Source: Blepharisma stoltei (Eukaryota; Ciliophora; Heterotrichea; Heterotrichida; Blepharismidae). Taken from it: DNA of 64,000 nucleotides. Of the stretch, positions 35,282 to 45,890 are shown one piece after another; position 1 is the stretch's first letter; each line of letters begins with the position of its first letter. The notes beneath the pieces are model-generated. The model was given only the letters and a program-made list of their open reading frames with translations. It had not been told where the DNA came from and searched no databases. The stretch is from NCBI GenBank assembly GCA_914767885.1, contig CAJZBQ010000056.1, positions 1,132,001-1,196,000 on the forward strand, given 5' to 3'. A program made the translations under genes and the position numbers.

Positions 35282-35953
35282 TTAATCGTCTACAGTATTT
35301 ACTACTTTATATTCTTGGTGCCTTCTGTCTCTTCTTATATTTTGCACTTCTTCCTGCAGCTTTAGGCCCATTTTCTTCTCTATAGCTGACCAAGTGTTGT
35401 TTCTATAATATCATATAATTAAGCCAAAAAATGCCATATACATTGCGACAGAAAAATTTACGTCTCTTCAGCTGTCCCAAAACATTTTATGTGCCTCAGG
35501 ACTGTCATTAGGATGGAGCTGTTCTCTTTTTTTCTTCAAAAATTCTTGCCGCCTTTGCTCATATATGTTGAAATTTTCTTTTTTCTGGGTATTTTCCCAG
35601 AATTTGTGATATTCAGAGTCATTGATGTCAAATCCGCCATATGCAGTTGATTTTTTGGTAAATGGGTCTTCATTTTTATCTTGACTTTCTGTGGTGCTTG
35701 AAGTGGTTGTATGTGGGTCTCCTCCGTTTAATATTTTTCGATCATAGTCTTCTCTTCTTGAAGGATCGACTAAGGTTGCATAGGCTTCATTAATTTCTTT
35801 AAATTTGGTGCTGTCTTTGTTTGGCATGGCATCTGGGTGGTATTTTCTAGCAAGTTTATAGTATGCTGCTTTGATTTGCTGGCTGTTTGATTCAATTGGA
35901 ACATCTAGAATTTCGTAATATGTAGCGAAATATCTTAATGTTCTTCTAAGCAT
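35282..35953 (-). CDS. Membrane-anchored J-domain (DnaJ/HSP40) protein
   Basis: 223 residues with TGA as Trp. J domain at about 10-75: YYEILDVPIESNSQQIKAAYYKLARKYHPDAMP, including the HPD tripeptide that stimulates HSP70 ATPase. A Ser/Thr-rich linker is followed by a single transmembrane helix (VAMYMAFFGLIIW) and a helical C tail. The N-terminal MLRRTLRYFAT looks like a mitochondrial presequence, so a mitochondrial inner membrane DNAJC-type protein is plausible. Confidence 0.85.
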
Positions 35954-36003
35954 AATCCTTATTATCCATTATTCCATTCAAAATCTTTATTTATAAAGCT
36001 TTA

Positions 36004-36753
36004 TTATAATACACTAAACAGCGGAGATTTGTCGTCAGTCATATCTTCTCTAAATGCTTCGAGTTCTTCTTCTATTTCCTCAACACTCAAAATATCGCTT
36101 TCAGTTTCTGAAATGCTCCCTTGTCGTTTTCCAGGCATTTCTAGCAATGCGTCAACCATTTCGTCATAATTTTTGACATTTGTTTTTTTCTGTACAGTGT
36201 AAATAAGATTATTGTATTTTGAATTCATGTCTTTTATATTTGCAGCAGCTGAACAATCTGTAATGAGAAGCCAGTTATTAAAGCTCAGTTTAAAATTTGC
36301 AAAAAGCCTGTTTAAGTGCTGCTCAAAAGGCTCCATATCGTCATTCATACTCATCTTGGCTAGATAAGCTGTATAAATTGTGAGAAGTCTTGGCTTGACT
36401 GATCTATCCTCCATTGAGGCATTTTCTAATAACATTCCTCAATAAAGAATTTCAACTTGATTCAGTAAAAGTAAGTCAGCAATTGAATTTAGCATTGAGT
36501 AGATTTTTTTGTATGATCAAGAAGGGCTCAGGTGGCATTCTAATGCTATTTTTTTTAATGATTGCTGTCTTAGATGGCTTACACCTAAAGAGTGAAATTC
36601 TCGATAAAGCTCGTTATAAATTTGCAAAAATGGGGTTTGGGGTGGAGATTTCAGAACTGCAGATTCTGCGAAATCAAGAGGAGAGAATAGTGAGTCACTG
36701 GAACGTATATTGCACTCAACATTTAAACCGAAGTTTCTTATTCTTGACACCAT
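36004..36753 (-). CDS. Unknown 249-residue protein
   Basis: Two ORFs and a spacer fuse when TGA is read as Trp (PSWSYKK, LYWGMLL). The start is MVSRIRNFGLNVEC. Mostly helical, with a Ser/Pro segment near residues 30-45 and an acidic C terminus (SETESDILSVEEIEEELEAF). No IES is needed. No known domain seen. Confidence 0.65.
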
Positions 36754-37390
36754 TTATATTCTTTTATAAACATGTATACACTGGCTGCTTATTTAAAAAT
36801 CAAATTATAAGTGAATTTTTTTATCATTGAGGTCATTTTCTGGAGTTTTTAATCCAGAGTTAGCATTTATATCTGTTGAATTTCATTGTATTTTAATTGC
36901 AGATAAATAATAGATTTGCTTTAGTTTTGATTCTTAAGGTCGAAAAATGAGATTTAACTTAAAATGGGAAATAATTTTTATTTCATTAAATGTTTTGATA
37001 TAAATAGATATTTAAAAAATACATAAAAATAGGCTATTTTATTGATTTAATACTTAATTTAATACAAATATATTATAGTCTCATAGTTAAAATATCAGAT
37101 TTTGTTTTAATTGTTTTAAATGGTAAAAAATTAATAAATTCTTTATTTTAGATAAGGGTTGTAATTATTGTGATTATACTAATGATATTAGCAGGTTTTT
37201 ATATCTAAAATACTCTTAAAACTCCCTTTATCCTAAATAAAAAGTTAATTCTCTATTTGATTAATTATTAATTACACAGAAAGCATGCATTAAACATAAA
37301 ATCCTAATAAATAATATTTGTCTAGCCTTAAATGCTGATTTTCAAATTAAATTCCTGCAGAAATTTAAAGGATAACGCCATTTCTACTAT
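36754..37390. other. Intergenic spacer
   Basis: 637 bp of AT-rich DNA between two minus-strand genes. No ORF with coding character, no repeat family end. Confidence 0.6.
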
Positions 37391-37762
37391 TTAAGCTTCA
37401 GATTCTTCTGACTCTTCTTCGCTGCCTTCAGACTCTCCTTCTTCTTCACTTCCTGCGCTTTCCTCACTTCCACTTTCTTCTTCTCCACTTTCAGAGCTTT
37501 CTGCATTCTGTCCATTATCCTGCTCTCTGAATTTCCTATATCCTTCAAAATCAAAATCCTCATCCTCCCCATGCTCTTCTTCATCAGATAGCAATGACGG
37601 CACCTCTTCGGAGGTGTCAGAATGATCAGGCACAAATTCTTCATCAGAGACTTCAATGTCTTCATCAATAATTTTCGCTTTTTTTGCAGGCTGTGGTCCT
37701 CTTCTCTCACTTCCTTGGCTATCTCTTTTTGATGGTATTGATTCTCTGTGATCTCCTGACAT
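37391..37762 (-). CDS. Acidic nuclear-type protein, paralogue of the one at 32768
   Basis: 123 residues. N terminus basic (SKRDSQGSERRGPQPAKKAK), then SDEEFVPDHSD, EDFDFEGYRKFREQ and a long Glu/Ser tail. It shares the EEF(I/V)P and FD(V/F)E-Y(K/R)KF blocks with 32768-33154, about 4 kb away, so local duplication is likely. The Ser-Glu tail is a potential casein kinase 2 substrate. An overlapping ORF in another frame (37387-37710) is a shadow. Confidence 0.7.
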   Translation of the reverse strand: MSGDHRESIPSKRDSQGSERRGPQPAKKAKIIDEDIEVSDEEFVPDHSDTSEEVPSLLSDEEEHGEDEDFDFEGYRKFREQDNGQNAESSESGEEESGSEESAGSEEEGESEGSEEESEESEA

Positions 37763-37982
37763 TAATATGTTAAATATAAGTGTGGAGCATAGCTGGCGCT
37801 AATAAATTATTTATAAATAATTTTGAATCGGCAAAAACTCAGCTTTGGTTTTAATAAAAGATATAAAAAGGGCTGAAATCATGGTAAAGAAAATAGCTTA
37901 TGAAGAAGTTTATACCATTTTTTTATATGAATTATTTGCTCTAAATTATATAAAAAATCGTATATATATGAATATTTTATAC

Positions 37983-38762
37983 TTATTTAGCTATTTCTGC
38001 TGTAAGAGCGTTCTTGGCTCCTTCCTCTTCTGGCTTTGCCTGAGTTGAGATCTCTGGGGCGTCCTTATAAAGCTCCATAAGTTTAGCTACATCGATCTTT
38101 GGCCTCTTGATCACCTTGACTTTTCTGACGTAAACGTTCTGTAGTGGGAAAATAGTTGAGCATTCCTTGACGATTCTCTTGTTAATATCAGTTCCAATCA
38201 AAACCTTGACTAAGCCTTTCAAATCGTTTGACTGAGCCTCGTTAGCTAAGATGTTCATCATGGTTTTCCTGATTTGTTTAATTTGTGAAGTTTTGGCGTA
38301 GCAGGTCTTTTTGACTTGGTTGGCTCTTTTTGCGGTAAAGCCAATGCAAAACATTCTAACTTTGAAGTTGTCTTTGGTTTCAACGTCAATGTGAGCTTCA
38401 ATAAGCGTCTGCCATTTTCTAAGAAGGGAACACAGCATATCTCTGGTGAAATCTAAGCCATAGAAATTTGTAAGACATTGCTTTCCTTGGACTTCGTCAA
38501 CAATAAGCTTGACTTTTCTGTAGGCAAGTTCGTCTGAGTTTTGGAGGTCTGCAAGGTTGGCTTCGAAAACTCTGCCTTTAAGAGCATCACTAGCAATTTT
38601 GGTGCCTGATGTTTTGTTTACAAAAGTCTTGCCAACGTTTCTTACTGTGAAGGTTGAAGGAGCTTTAACTTCGAAGACTTCTTTTTTTGAGAAAGGATCT
38701 CCGACACGTTTTTTGCCTCCTTTACGAGCACGTGAAGCTTGCTTGTTCTTGCCCTGTGCCAT
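37983..38762 (-). CDS. RPS3A: Small ribosomal subunit protein eS1 (S3a)
   Basis: Uninterrupted 259-residue gene. Signatures: [69 protein letters not shown] and the C-terminal [16 protein letters not shown]. Structural component of the 40S subunit. Better codon bias than neighbours. Confidence 0.96.
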   Translation of the reverse strand: MAQGKNKQASRARKGGKKRVGDPFSKKEVFEVKAPSTFTVRNVGKTFVNKTSGTKIASDALKGRVFEANLADLQNSDELAYRKVKLIVDEVQGKQCLTNFYGLDFTRDMLCSLLRKWQTLIEAHIDVETKDNFKVRMFCIGFTAKRANQVKKTCYAKTSQIKQIRKTMMNILANEAQSNDLKGLVKVLIGTDINKRIVKECSTIFPLQNVYVRKVKVIKRPKIDVAKLMELYKDAPEISTQAKPEEEGAKNALTAEIAK

Positions 38763-38908
38763 TTAATGTTAACCACAGCCAACATGGAGTCATAGTAATA
38801 TTTAACCAATTGATATAAAAGTATCTTTGAAATCTAGGTATCGACTTCATTATTATCAATTAGGAATTTTTAGCTACAACCTTTCTTTAAAACATGATTT
38901 TATTATTT

Positions 38909-41378
38909 TTATGCAAGTTCTTCATCCAAAGGTCCTTTATTTGGCCCATTCAGCATATGCGTGAGTATATCTTTTGTATATTTCAACCTCTTCGTCATCT
39001 CTTGATTCGTGCTTTCAAGTGCTGTTGCCAGCGCATACGTCGTTCTTTCTCCTTTCTTATTCACATAAGTTACCATTCTTGTCTCGCTTGACAGAATAAT
39101 TTCTGTGTGATCTTGGAAATTAACCTGCACAATTTTATTATATTTTTTTAAAATAATTCTCATTATTATTTTTTTTAAAAAAATAGAAAAATCTAATAAT
39201 TCCTGAATTAATTATAATAAATATAGAAAGTCTAAACATAATTGCATGCCGAGTCCGCATCCATTTTTTGATATAAATTGGTGTTGGATTTTCTTTTTCT
39301 TCTTCAAGCCCTGTATCTTGTTTGACATCTCCATCTAAATAACTTCTAAAATGCTGGAGTAAGGTGATCTTTTTTTGCAGATCTTTAGGATATTCAGTTA
39401 AAGTATGCTGCACAATGATATCTTGCTTATCAGGACCTCTTCTCTCCATATAATTAAATCTATGGCCGTTTGGGTCTAAAATAATTTTGGTGGAGTCGTT
39501 AAAAAATACCCCAGTGGCTCCATTTGATAATAAATACCCTAACTCCCCCCCATCCTTGATCGAACGACTCGCCCATCGTTCGATCAAGGATGGGGGTTAA
39601 AAAAAATTTTTTTGGGAAAAAAAATTTTATATATAAAATGAAAAAAGATATATATAGATTTTTTTTATTTACTTTAAATAAGAGGTTAAGAGTATTTAAT
39701 AATTATTATTTTACAGCAAAAAATTGAATTAATTTCATAAAAATACCAATTTTTAATATTTTGATTTATTAGTTACCCTTTTAAACTGTATAAATTTTAA
39801 TTTAAATTAAATATTGTTTTAAAATTTTAAAGAATCTCTATTTTATTAGATTATTGAGCTTTTAAGCCTATGTTGATGTCTAAATCACTTCGAATGGTTG
39901 ATTTCGCAGCTTTCTGTCATCTCAAAGCTCTGAAAACAACTTCATTAGGCACATCTTCCAAAGCATTTGATAACTAATATTTTTTATATATATAAAAAAT
40001 TTGCATGATATGAAAATCGTTCGATCAAGGATGGGGGTTAATTTCCCCAATTTTTAGGAATTTTTACAGTCAATCGTTCGATCAAGGATGGGGGGGGAGT
40101 AAGCCGTATTTACTTGAATAATCCACCCATTTTTTCACTCACACTTCTGGCCCGTTTTGGGTCGGAATATATGAAGAACTTGCACTAGTTCTGGCTCCAA
40201 GGACTTTCCCAGTCTCTTCTTTTATTTTCGCTGTCCTTTCTGTATTCATTAATTCATTTCTGGGGGTTCTTAGTGAAGCTTTTGGGTTCAAAGCTGAAGG
40301 GGTGGTATCTGAAAATCTTTGGGTCGCTGAAGAAGTTTGCTGGGCATTAGGCATAAATTGCCGCAAGTACGAAACTGACGGTGGACAGGCTAAAGTGGAC
40401 GCTGGGAGCAACTTAGGCACTGTATAACCTTGATGAAAAAATTCATGGGCCACGATTTCATCAAGAGTTGGTCTCTTCGCTGGGTCATTTACCAGAATTC
40501 TCGTAATTAAGCTTTTACTTGATTCACTAAGTGGGACATGGTCAGGAAAAGAATAAGCGTTCATTTTGATGCGGCGGTAGGTAGTTTTTACATCAGAAGT
40601 CTCAAATGGAGGCTTTCCTACCAGTAGCGTATAGGTAATAACCCCTAAAGACCAAATATCGACTTCATAAGAATGCCCTGTCTTCCCATCCAGTACTTCT
40701 GGGGCTATATAGTTAGGAGTCCCACAGATGGTCTTTTTCTTCTCACCGTCATATTCCAGCTTAGCAGCCAGACCAAAGTCACCGATTTTTATTTCCATCT
40801 TATCAGATAGAAACAAATTCCCAAGCTTAAGGTCACGATGGATAACTTTGTGGCTCTGCAAATATCTCATTGCAGAAATACACTGCAAGATATAGCATTG
40901 GACTTCTAGCTCAGTAAGTCGTTTGCGCCTTCGAAGAAGCTCATTCATAGTTTGATTTGAACATAATTCGAGCAAAATATAAACATTTTCGTTGTCTTCA
41001 AAGAAATGCTCAAAACCGACTATATTATATAATTAAATGAATTTTATGGAAAAAAATTAATTTAAAAAATAGGGGGAAGTGAGAGAAGGTTTGGGATATA
41101 TTAGGATGATGTAATGCCCTATGAATTTTAATTTCTGACATCAGTTTCTGCTTTGCACGACTTTTTTGAAGTGACTCCTTAGGGACTATCTTTGCTGCTG
41201 TAACTTTTCGAGTTTCTAAGTTTGAAAACTCGTAAACACGAGCAAAGCCACCTTTGCCTAGGAATCTTCCTTTGGAATATCTACGCATGGCTACTTCTCC
41301 GTTAGTCTTAACTATTTTTTCTTCTATAGTGGTTGCTGACTCTCCATCTTCATGGTTTCTGCCTGACTTACTATCCAT
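38909..41378 (-). CDS. Polo-like kinase
   Basis: 582 residues after removing IESs 41021-41096 (HPNI|VGFEHFF), 39540-40099 (SKYGL|GYLLSNG) and 39139-39223 (RLS|NKIVQVNF). Kinase domain: LGKGGFARVYEF, TAAKIV, IHRDLKLGNLFL, IGDFGLAAKLEY, CGTPNYIAPEVL. C-terminal polo boxes: WVDYSSKYGLGYLLSNGATG, FNDSTKIILDPNG, LLQHFRSYL, KKWMRTRHAIMFRLS and DHTEIILSSETR. These match the PLK1 subfamily closely. PLKs drive mitosis, centriole/basal body events and cytokinesis. The conserved flanks fix all three IES junctions precisely. Confidence 0.95.
39139..39223. other. IES (85 bp) in polo box 2
   Basis: Junction MFRLS|NKIVQVNFQDH is dictated by the conserved polo-box sequence. AT-only insert. Confidence 0.92.
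39540..40099. mobile_element. MITE family J copy 1 (560 bp), IES in polo kinase
   Basis: One end is a palindrome of CCCCCCATCCTTGATCGAAC around a short loop, closing with GGGGGTTAA; the other end has two direct copies of the motif about 65 bp apart. Body is AT-rich without ORF. Excision at TA 39540/40100 joins KYGL|GYLLSNG of polo box 1. Confidence 0.93.
41021..41096. other. IES (76 bp) in polo kinase domain
   Basis: Junction HHPNI|VGFEHFFED lies between subdomains IV and V; conservation fixes it. Confidence 0.92.
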
Positions 41379-41560
41379 AAAATATTAATTATGATTAATC
41401 TATTTATATTGTATAAAATCCTTTAGAAAATTAATGGTTTTTGGTTTAAATTACAATTGATAAATTTTTAATAATTTTGCAAAAGTGATTTTATTCTGAA
41501 AAAATCCTATATATAGATAATTATAATCTGCACCATTTATATATCTGCAATCCAAATGGT

Positions 41561-42783
41561 TTATAACTGATTATGAGCAAAATAAGCCTTTTTTCTTTTT
41601 TTAGATAAGTTCATCTCACCAGTAAAAGTCGTCCTATAGGTTGTGGCAAATTGGCCGTTCCAGTCTGATCCTGGCCGAAAATCTTGACTGACTGCTTTTT
41701 CCCGTTTGGGAATATTTCTCTTGTTAAATGGCTTAAAGTCGCGGGCAAAGGTAGATGTTCCTATAAATTCAGACGAAGGCGAAATCACGTTGGAGTTTTT
41801 AAGCTGAGTTGGGGATTGAAGTCTTACATTTAAGTCTAAAAGTCCTTCTTGTATTCTATATTATTTCAAAATAAATATCTTATATTTCTAATAATTCGAG
41901 AGTAATAATTTTTATAAATAAAAGCTTTGTCTAATTAAAATGCAAATTAAAATCTATCAAAATAAGCTTATAGTCCTTTGCATAACTAGACGCTCCAGAA
42001 AACTTGACTTCTCCTCCTCTATACGGCAAATTTATCATATGAACTTGTTCAGCATGATATTCCCCTCAATTCGGATACTCAGACTTATAAAAACTTTTCC
42101 CTGTAAATTTCAGCTTCAAATAGTCTAAGTTTTGTTCTCTTTTCTGCCTTGGCTCTATAGGAAAAGGCTTAAAATCATTTTTATTTGTAGTGGTAAGGTC
42201 AATAGGAAGAGAATTCCGCATATAAGCTTCTTTTAAGTTTTTCTTTAAATTAGGAAGCTTATGTTTACTCTCCACCTTTAAAGCGAGAAAACATTGGAAA
42301 AATCTAAATTTCGTAGGATATTTAATCTAAAATTTTAAAGATAAAGTAGCCATCTTATCAACGGGTGAAAATATCTGCTCTTAAACGATGCAGGGAGCTA
42401 GGGAACTTAATTTTGTATATAGTTGAGAACTGTGAAGAAGCACTTTTATACATCCTTCGATAGTCTCCTGGGCATATATGTTTCTTGCAGTTGCATAAAT
42501 AGCAGAAACACTGGTCAACCATATGCTCCATTTCAGTTACTGGAGGCAATGAGGGATCATTTAATGCACATCAAGGCTCGCCTTCGTCCATTCGAGGAAT
42601 AGTACTCACAGAACTTTGCAGGCTTCCAGAAGAAGCCACACTTATCCTAGAAAAACGCTTGGAAGTAACAGGACTTTCCATTACACTTTGCTGCTTTTCG
42701 TTTGGTGAATTAATTTCAGGGATATTTAAGTTTCCAGTATTAGAAGCTATCCTTCCAGTTACTTCATTAGAAGTTTTATCCAT
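41561..42783 (-). CDS. SAXO-like microtubule-associated protein
   Basis: 337 residues after removing IESs 42279-42381 (SSLHR|LKVESKHK) and 41857-41962 (KDYKL|RIQEGLL), with TGA as Trp. The Cys cluster CFCYLCNCKKHICPG near residue 90 matches the N-terminal signature of SAXO/FAM154 proteins (stabilisers of axonemal microtubules). Downstream are recurrent short modules (FTGKSFYKSEY, FSGASSYAKDYK, FIGTSTFARDFK, TTYRTTFTGE) like SAXO Mn repeats. Likely binds axonemal or cortical microtubules. A Ser-rich N-terminal stretch of about 70 residues precedes the Cys motif. Confidence 0.8.
41857..41962. other. IES (106 bp)
   Basis: AT-rich. Minus-strand junction AKDYKL|RIQEGLLDL. A TA three codons earlier would also keep frame. 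Confidence 0.65.
42279..42381. other. IES (103 bp)
   Basis: Junction SSLHR|LKVESKHK at TA 42279/42382. A shorter alternative (37 bp) exists but is below the size seen elsewhere. Confidence 0.65.
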
Positions 42784-43393
42784 TTATAAATTCTGGCTTA
42801 AAAGATTTAATTAGAAATATTATTTAATTACTTCAAAGATATTTAATACGAATTTATTCAGCCATGAAAATCTTTTTTAAGGAGGCCAAGATAAATTATT
42901 AAAGAAATGATATCATTTTTGGCTATTTTAATTGAAGTTTTGAGAGATCAATAATTATGTTGTCTCAGTTTTGAGCAAAAAAACATAAAAATTAATTATG
43001 TTAAATATTAAAATCTATAAGATGAGTTTAAATTAACAAATAATTAAATTATCAAAAATTAACAAAAATAATGAAAATTAATGAAAAATATTGCAATTTC
43101 CTGTGGGTGGCGCTGTTTTGGCCTTGATTTTTCCCAGTGGGAAAATCAAGACCAAAATAGCGCCATCCATGGGAAAATCCCATATTTCTTAAGAGATTAA
43201 TTTTCATCAGAAAAAATTAAAACATAGAATGCTATAAATTGCTGTTCTATTGACTGAAAAAATTAATTGCTGAAGTTATGAAATAGAATTATTCTAAAAA
43301 TAAGCATAGTTGATAATTAGTGTTTTTGAATATTAAATAGCATTTAAATGCTAGATAATCCAATTTTGTTTATGAATGGTGGAATCTTATAAA
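42784..43393. other. Intergenic spacer with a palindromic element
   Basis: AT-rich divergent spacer holding family K copy 2 (43090-43185). Nothing else recognised. Confidence 0.6.
43090..43185. mobile_element. Palindromic MITE, family K copy 2 (about 96 bp)
   Basis: Inverted repeats TTTCCTGTGGGTGGCGCTGT and GCGCCATCCATGGGAAAAT with TTTTGGYCTTGATTTTCCC next to the centre. Same terminal pattern (TTTCCCATxGATGGCGC) as copy 1 at 26196 but a shorter loop. Confidence 0.85.
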
Positions 43394-44168
43394 ATGGAAA
43401 GAGAAGGCGTAAAGACTCCTCCAATATTAGACTGAGTTGTAGTTTCGCTACCATGCTCGCCAAGTGAAGCAGAAGATACATACTTACCATTTGAAACAAT
43501 ATCAGCTGCTGTTTTACAATTAGAAAAACTATACCTTGACGATATCTCGCTTAAAAGGGAAGAGAGCTTCCGTCTTCACAAAAAACATATAGAGCAAGTT
43601 CAAATTGATCCAAATCCACCAATTGTAAAAGATGATAGTTTACATGGAATCTGCAATGACGTAATGCGCAGGATGGCTGAAATCCTCAGAGAAATTGATA
43701 AAAAAGAGGATTGCTTACTCCCCCCCCCCCCTCCGTGAGCGAACAAAAAAATTTTGTTCGCTCACGGAGGGGGGTTAATTTTTTTTTTAAAAAAAAAATT
43801 TATATATAAATTTTATAAAAAATATTTTTTTTCGAAATTTAAAAAATCCTAATTTGCAAAAATTGGGAAGCAAATATTAATTTAATTTGCAAAATTTATG
43901 TTTTTAAAACGCAATTTGTTTAAAATTAAACAGAATTAGCTCTAGATTTTTCATTATACTAATTATCACTTATATATCAAAATTTTTTTCCATTAAAATT
44001 TTTTCTATTAAAAAAAATTTTTGTTCACTCACGGAGGGTGGTTTTTGGGTCAAAAAATGGCGATTTTTCTAATGTTTTGTTCGCTCACGGGGGGGGGGGG
44101 GGGAGTTAGATTTATTTTTCAAATTCCAAGGATTGGATGATATATTAAGGAAAAGAAATGAGTCGTAA
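43394..44168 (+). CDS. Small unknown helical protein, 127 residues, split by a MITE
   Basis: Visible only with TGA as Trp and the MITE 43716-44106 removed. Start MEREGVKTPPILDW; then a helical region (AVLQLEKLYLDDISLKREESFRL; MRRMAEILREIDKK) and the junction KEDC|LDLFFKFQG running to RKRNES and TAA at 44166. Length is divisible by three. No family recognised. Confidence 0.65.
43716..44106 (-). mobile_element. MITE family A copy 5 (391 bp), reverse orientation, IES
   Basis: The terminal palindrome lies at the left and the double-motif end at the right, so the element is inverted relative to the other copies. TTA flanks both ends. Excision gives KKEDC|LDLFFKF in frame. Confidence 0.92.
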
Positions 44169-44269
44169 TTAATTTAGGCTGAAATGAGGATAATTTAAAT
44201 TAATCATGTGAAATAAGTAATAAATTTAAGAATTATAAAAGATTAGAAGAGATATAGAAAAATAAAAAA

Positions 44270-44351
44270 CGACACCTATGAGATTTGAACTCATGCGGGG
44301 AGACCCCATTAGCTTAGCAGGCTAACGCCTTAACCACTCGGCCAAAGTGTC
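44270..44351 (-). tRNA. tRNA-Ser (GCT)
   Basis: Minus-strand cloverleaf with long variable arm (GGGGTCTCCCC region), anticodon stem TTAGC/GCTAA with loop CTGCTAA, T arm GAGTTCAAATCTC. Class II tRNA as expected for Ser. Confidence 0.93.
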
Positions 44352-44500
44352 AGTTCAGATTAATTGCGTGCTAAAATTATTTTCTATATTTGAATAAGCC
44401 TTTGCTGTGCCAAATTTAATGAAAATATTATATGCTAAATATATAACAATATTTGTTTAATTTTTTATTAATTAACTATTGCTGATTAATTTTTCATTTA

Positions 44501-45858
44501 TTATTTATTTTTTGGCTTCAAATGCGAAGTATCATTTTCCAGCATCATTTTATAAGTTAATTTGTTCCCTTTTCTACTGAATCTAATGATATACAGCGCA
44601 GTATTATGACTTTTATTTGCTAAGACTGCTTCTTGCCCTTTGAGCTCTCTAATTGCATTTAAAAATTCCATAATTCAGCCGCCATGACTAATAATTAATA
44701 TTTTTTGAGGATTTGGGCTATCATTTGTTTCTAAATGATTTCTCAACAAATGATTGAGAAAATCTTTAGCCCTTCGATGGACATCTCTTCAGCATTCTCC
44801 ACCTGGGGGTTTGAATTCTCTTGGATTAATGCCAAGAGCTCTGGCTGCTCTATCAGTACTTCCAAGGGGCATGCCTTCCATCTCCCCACCACTTTTTTCT
44901 CTAATTCTTGGATCCAAAACTGGCTGTATATAATTGTGATATTGAATAATTTGAGAAAGGGTCTGCTGGCACCTATGGAGGTCACTAGAATATATTGCGT
45001 CAAATCTATGCTGCTTTACCTTAATTTTTTCCCCCAAAAATATAATATATAGGCATACCCCTAATTAGATTTCTTTATCGACCAAAATGCAATGATTTGC
45101 TGAACGACTAAGAAAGAATCTCTCCAAGTGACGAGCTGGATCTTAAAAAGGGGAAAGTTTAAAAACTGGCATGCAAAAAATGGTTAACAAGTAAAAAAGT
45201 TGACAAGCAAAAGCGCCAATTTTTCAAATGTAAATTAGTTTTAAATTTAAGATCCCTTTTAGACTGGAGATGATAAATATAAAGCATTATTATGAGTAAT
45301 TAAGAATTTCATAAAGAATAATCAGCGCTTAACACAAACTTTGGCTTATAGGGCATTTAATCGCAATCAAATTGGCATTGCTTATTTAAAAAATTATCTT
45401 TCTGCAAAAAAGCAACTCGATTGATAAGTTTTAATTTTTAAGTCCATTTGAATTTGTAAAAACAATATATTTAAAAATCTACCTAATTACTTTTGAAGTT
45501 AAATTCTCCTGAAAATAGAAAAAAAGTAAGTAAAATATTAATCAATCCCGCTCTAAAGGGTTATCTTTAATTTAAAATTAATTTAATAATGAAGCATTTT
45601 AAAAATTGGCATGCTTCTTGACAGCTTTTAAACTTGTCAAACATTTTTTGATATTCCACTTTTTCAAACTTCCTGGCATAAAAATTCAGCTCATCTCTTT
45701 GAGGGAGTTTGCCTAAAAGTTATATAATTATTAAGCCTTTCTCCTAATAATAATGCTTGCTCAAACCCAAGCTGTGTTAATTCTCCTCCATGCTGTCCTT
45801 GTATTATTCTATCAACATTTCCAACAGTTTCTCCATGTCTAGTCAAAAACAGCTCCAT
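44501..45858 (-). CDS. Histidine phosphatase, phosphoglycerate mutase-like (TIGAR/PhoE type)
   Basis: 225 residues after removing a 680-bp IES. The N-terminal LTRHGETVGN carries the catalytic RHG; YSSDLHRCQQTL, GECWRDVHRRAKDFL and ISHGGWIMEFL (second catalytic His) follow in family order. TGA as Trp is needed in two conserved places. Members dephosphorylate fructose bisphosphates, phosphoglycerate or other small phosphates; the substrate is not predictable. Three neighbouring TA choices keep frame at the IES (NNYI|FLGEK, NNY|KVKQH or NNYI|KQH). Confidence 0.85.
45041..45720. other. IES (about 680 bp) in the histidine phosphatase gene
   Basis: Separates the RHGET-containing exon-like block from YSSDL. 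Ends show weak inverted similarity (TATATAACTTTTAGGC and GCCTATATATTATA). The interior has no ORF. The exact TA is ambiguous by up to about 30 bp at the left. Confidence 0.75.
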
Positions 45859-45890
45859 TTATTGTAATTTTTTAATTATAAAACAAATTA

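Noticed and set aside
37387-37710. 107-codon basic ORF overlapping the acidic gene
   Set aside because: Shadow frame of a Glu/Ser-rich coding region; repeated GAA/TCT codons read out of frame give Lys/Leu-rich products.
41561-42783. 37-bp IES alternative in the SAXO-like gene (42300s)
   Set aside because: Keeps frame but is far shorter than all other supported IESs and leaves an unlikely hydrophobic insertion; the 103-bp solution fits better.
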